From an uncultured Clostridia bacterium (GTDB lineage: Bacteria > Bacillota > Clostridia > HGM11514), in the NCBI GenBank assembly GCA_934489915.1, contig CAKSSZ010000115.1, positions 1 through 5,529 of the forward strand: DNA of 5,529 nucleotides. Reading direction: 5' to 3'. The notes under the pieces are model-generated. The model did not search any database. It saw only the letters and a list, made by a program, of their open reading frames with translations, and was not told the origin of the DNA. Within the stretch, counting starts at the first letter, position 1; the number at the start of each line of letters is the position of its first letter. Below are positions 4,244 to 5,529 of this stretch, one piece after another. A program made the translations under genes and the position numbers.

Positions 4244-5529
4244 CTATTCTTCATAAAAGACCCGGATTCCCAATCCGGAATCTATGCTTCTCTCGGAGGT
4301 CAGCCGCAATTGATAGGTTCCCTCGATCGGTTCCGGCAAGCGGATCACCTCTTGATTTGCGGGACAGGTTCCGCAATGAATTTCATAAAACTCACTGCCG
4401 TTGAACGCTTCAATTTTATACTTCCACATTCCGTCTCCGCAGAAGGAAACCGTATTATAGGGATAAATCCCGCCAAACTCTACCGTGGCGGTATGCTCGT
4501 CATAAATCACACGAGCGTTTGATTTCTTTGTTAATTCCATTGCTGCTTTCTTGATCTGAGAAGATTGGTAAGGGTTTTCTTCCATATAGTATAATCCAAA
4601 GCATCTCAGCACAGGAGGCGCCAGGAAGGCATCCAGTTCAATTTTCACTTCGTTTGCTGTTACTTCTTCAAAATATTCCGCCCACAGATAACCGATGGAC
4701 TGTTTTTCCGCCAGTACCTTCCATCCCTCTTTTGTATTTGCACTGACCCGGTAGCCGGTCACACGCACTCCAAGTGGAATGTACTCACCGATTAAAAAGG
4801 TGTTAAACCGTCTGGCCTCAGGCAAAGTCACCGTAATTTCCACTTTTTTTGCGTCATCTTTTGCAGCAAAGCAGGCCTCATCCCAATCTGTTACAATATT
4901 TTGTGCCTCGTATTCAACACTTCTTTGCTGCAAACACACTGCCGTCCCGTCCGCTGCCAGATTGGCTGCTAACATTTTTTCCACCAATTGATGCGCTTTG
5001 ATGGCATTTTCCGTATCCTTTTGAGGTAATTTACCGTCACGATTGGGGGGAAAGTTCAAAAGCATCATTGCGCCTCGTCCTACAGACTGATACCAAAGCC
5101 GCACCAGCTGTTCTACACTTTTTACCTCATTCTCCTGTTCTTCGTGATAAAACCAGCCCGGTCGGGTAGAAACATCCACCTCCGCCGGGATCAACCGATC
5201 GCCTTCAACAGTACCATGATTCAGAGCCTTATTATTTTCCACCTCTAAATCATGGGAATGTAAGATTGGATAATGGGGGTCTCCTGCATAACCGGCCTCA
5301 TTCCCCACCCAACGAACCTCAGCATAAGGTGTGCCTCCACGGCTTCCAAAAATGGCAGCCCGGGGCTGTAAATTCCGAACGGTGTAGGCCCACCTTCCCC
5401 AGTCATAAGGAGTGTCCTTGCTGCCGGCGCCATCCCACCAAACCTCATAAATGGGACCGTAATTTGAAAGCAGCTCCGTCAACTGTCCTACATAAAAATC
5501 ATTATAGGAGTCGCTCCCCCATCCGGGGG
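4244..5529 (-). CDS. alpha-L-fucosidase, glycoside hydrolase family 29, C-terminal part
   Basis: The gene enters from the right edge, and 427 codons plus a TAG stop are visible. GH29 enzymes release alpha-linked L-fucose from glycans by a retaining mechanism. Numbering from the first whole codon, YNDFYVGQLTELLSNYGPIY leads into EVWWDGAG, whose Asp32 (codon 5432-5434) is the likely nucleophile. Glu77 in VRWVGNEAGYA (5297-5299) is the likely acid/base; the 45-residue spacing fits the 1,3/1,4-fucosidase subgroup (GH29-B) as I recall it. PAEVDVSTRPGWFYH and LLNFPPNRDGKL are further GH29 marks. After about residue 195 comes an F5/8 type C-like beta-sandwich (VEITVTLPEARRFN to LRCFGLYYM), then a second sandwich to the end. 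Any signal peptide and the barrel start are outside the window, so location in the cell is unknown. A TTG at 5482 is internal, not the start. Confidence 0.93.
   Translation of the reverse strand, partial: PGWGSDSYNDFYVGQLTELLSNYGPIYEVWWDGAGSKDTPYDWGRWAYTVRNLQPRAAIFGSRGGTPYAEVRWVGNEAGYAGDPHYPILHSHDLEVENNKALNHGTVEGDRLIPAEVDVSTRPGWFYHEEQENEVKSVEQLVRLWYQSVGRGAMMLLNFPPNRDGKLPQKDTENAIKAHQLVEKMLAANLAADGTAVCLQQRSVEYEAQNIVTDWDEACFAAKDDAKKVEITVTLPEARRFNTFLIGEYIPLGVRVTGYRVSANTKEGWKVLAEKQSIGYLWAEYFEEVTANEVKIELDAFLAPPVLRCFGLYYMEENPYQSSQIKKAAMELTKKSNARVIYDEHTATVEFGGIYPYNTVSFCGDGMWKYKIEAFNGSEFYEIHCGTCPANQEVIRLPEPIEGTYQLRLTSERSIDSGLGIRVFYEE

Noticed and set aside
4015..4522. Two plus-strand frames over the terminator and fucosidase end
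   Set aside because: They cross a terminator-like stem, the S10 promoter and the antisense of a clear GH29 gene, and have low-complexity hydrophobic products derived from T-tracts.

Overview
The window is the head of a bacterial S10 ribosomal protein operon, read entirely from the minus strand (right to left), behind the 3' part of a glycoside hydrolase gene on the same strand. Gene order is rpsJ-rplC-rplD-rplW-rplB-rpsS-rplV-rpsC, the classical S10 order. Strong AGGAGG-type ribosome binding sites precede every gene, the protein sequences are Firmicutes-like (for example the MNPNDHPHGGGEG stretch of L2), and a sigma-A-like promoter is present. Together these suggest a low- to mid-GC Firmicute, most likely a clostridial gut commensal. 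The gut habitat is inferred from the fucosidase and is not proven by the sequence.

Layout from right to left: positions 5529-4244 hold the C-terminal 427 residues of a family GH29 alpha-L-fucosidase, whose N-terminus lies outside the window. A 13-bp stem at 4143-4191 probably terminates that transcript. An AT-rich stretch with four helically phased A-tracts (about 4093-4127) leads into a near-consensus promoter (-35 at 4085-4090, 17-bp spacer, -10 at 4062-4067). About 350 nt of untranslated leader follow before rpsJ. The leader carries a 25-codon reading frame with its own Shine-Dalgarno sequence (3939-4016), then a set of nested complementary segments that can fold into a four-way junction (3756-3957). 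From 3705 down to 1 there are eight ribosomal protein genes with short gaps. The widest is 78 nt between rpsJ and rplC. The tightest is a 1-base TAATG overlap between rplD and rplW. rpsC runs off the left edge after 51 codons.

The ribosomal proteins are co-transcribed and co-assembled: S10, S19 and S3 sit in the head of the small subunit, and L3, L4, L23, L2 and L22 in the large subunit. All look intact and of normal length. The part of the window most likely to be undescribed is the rpsJ leader, which combines a leader peptide, a structured RNA and mutually exclusive helices. This is the layout expected of a cis-acting control element for the operon, but I recognise no named leader family in it.
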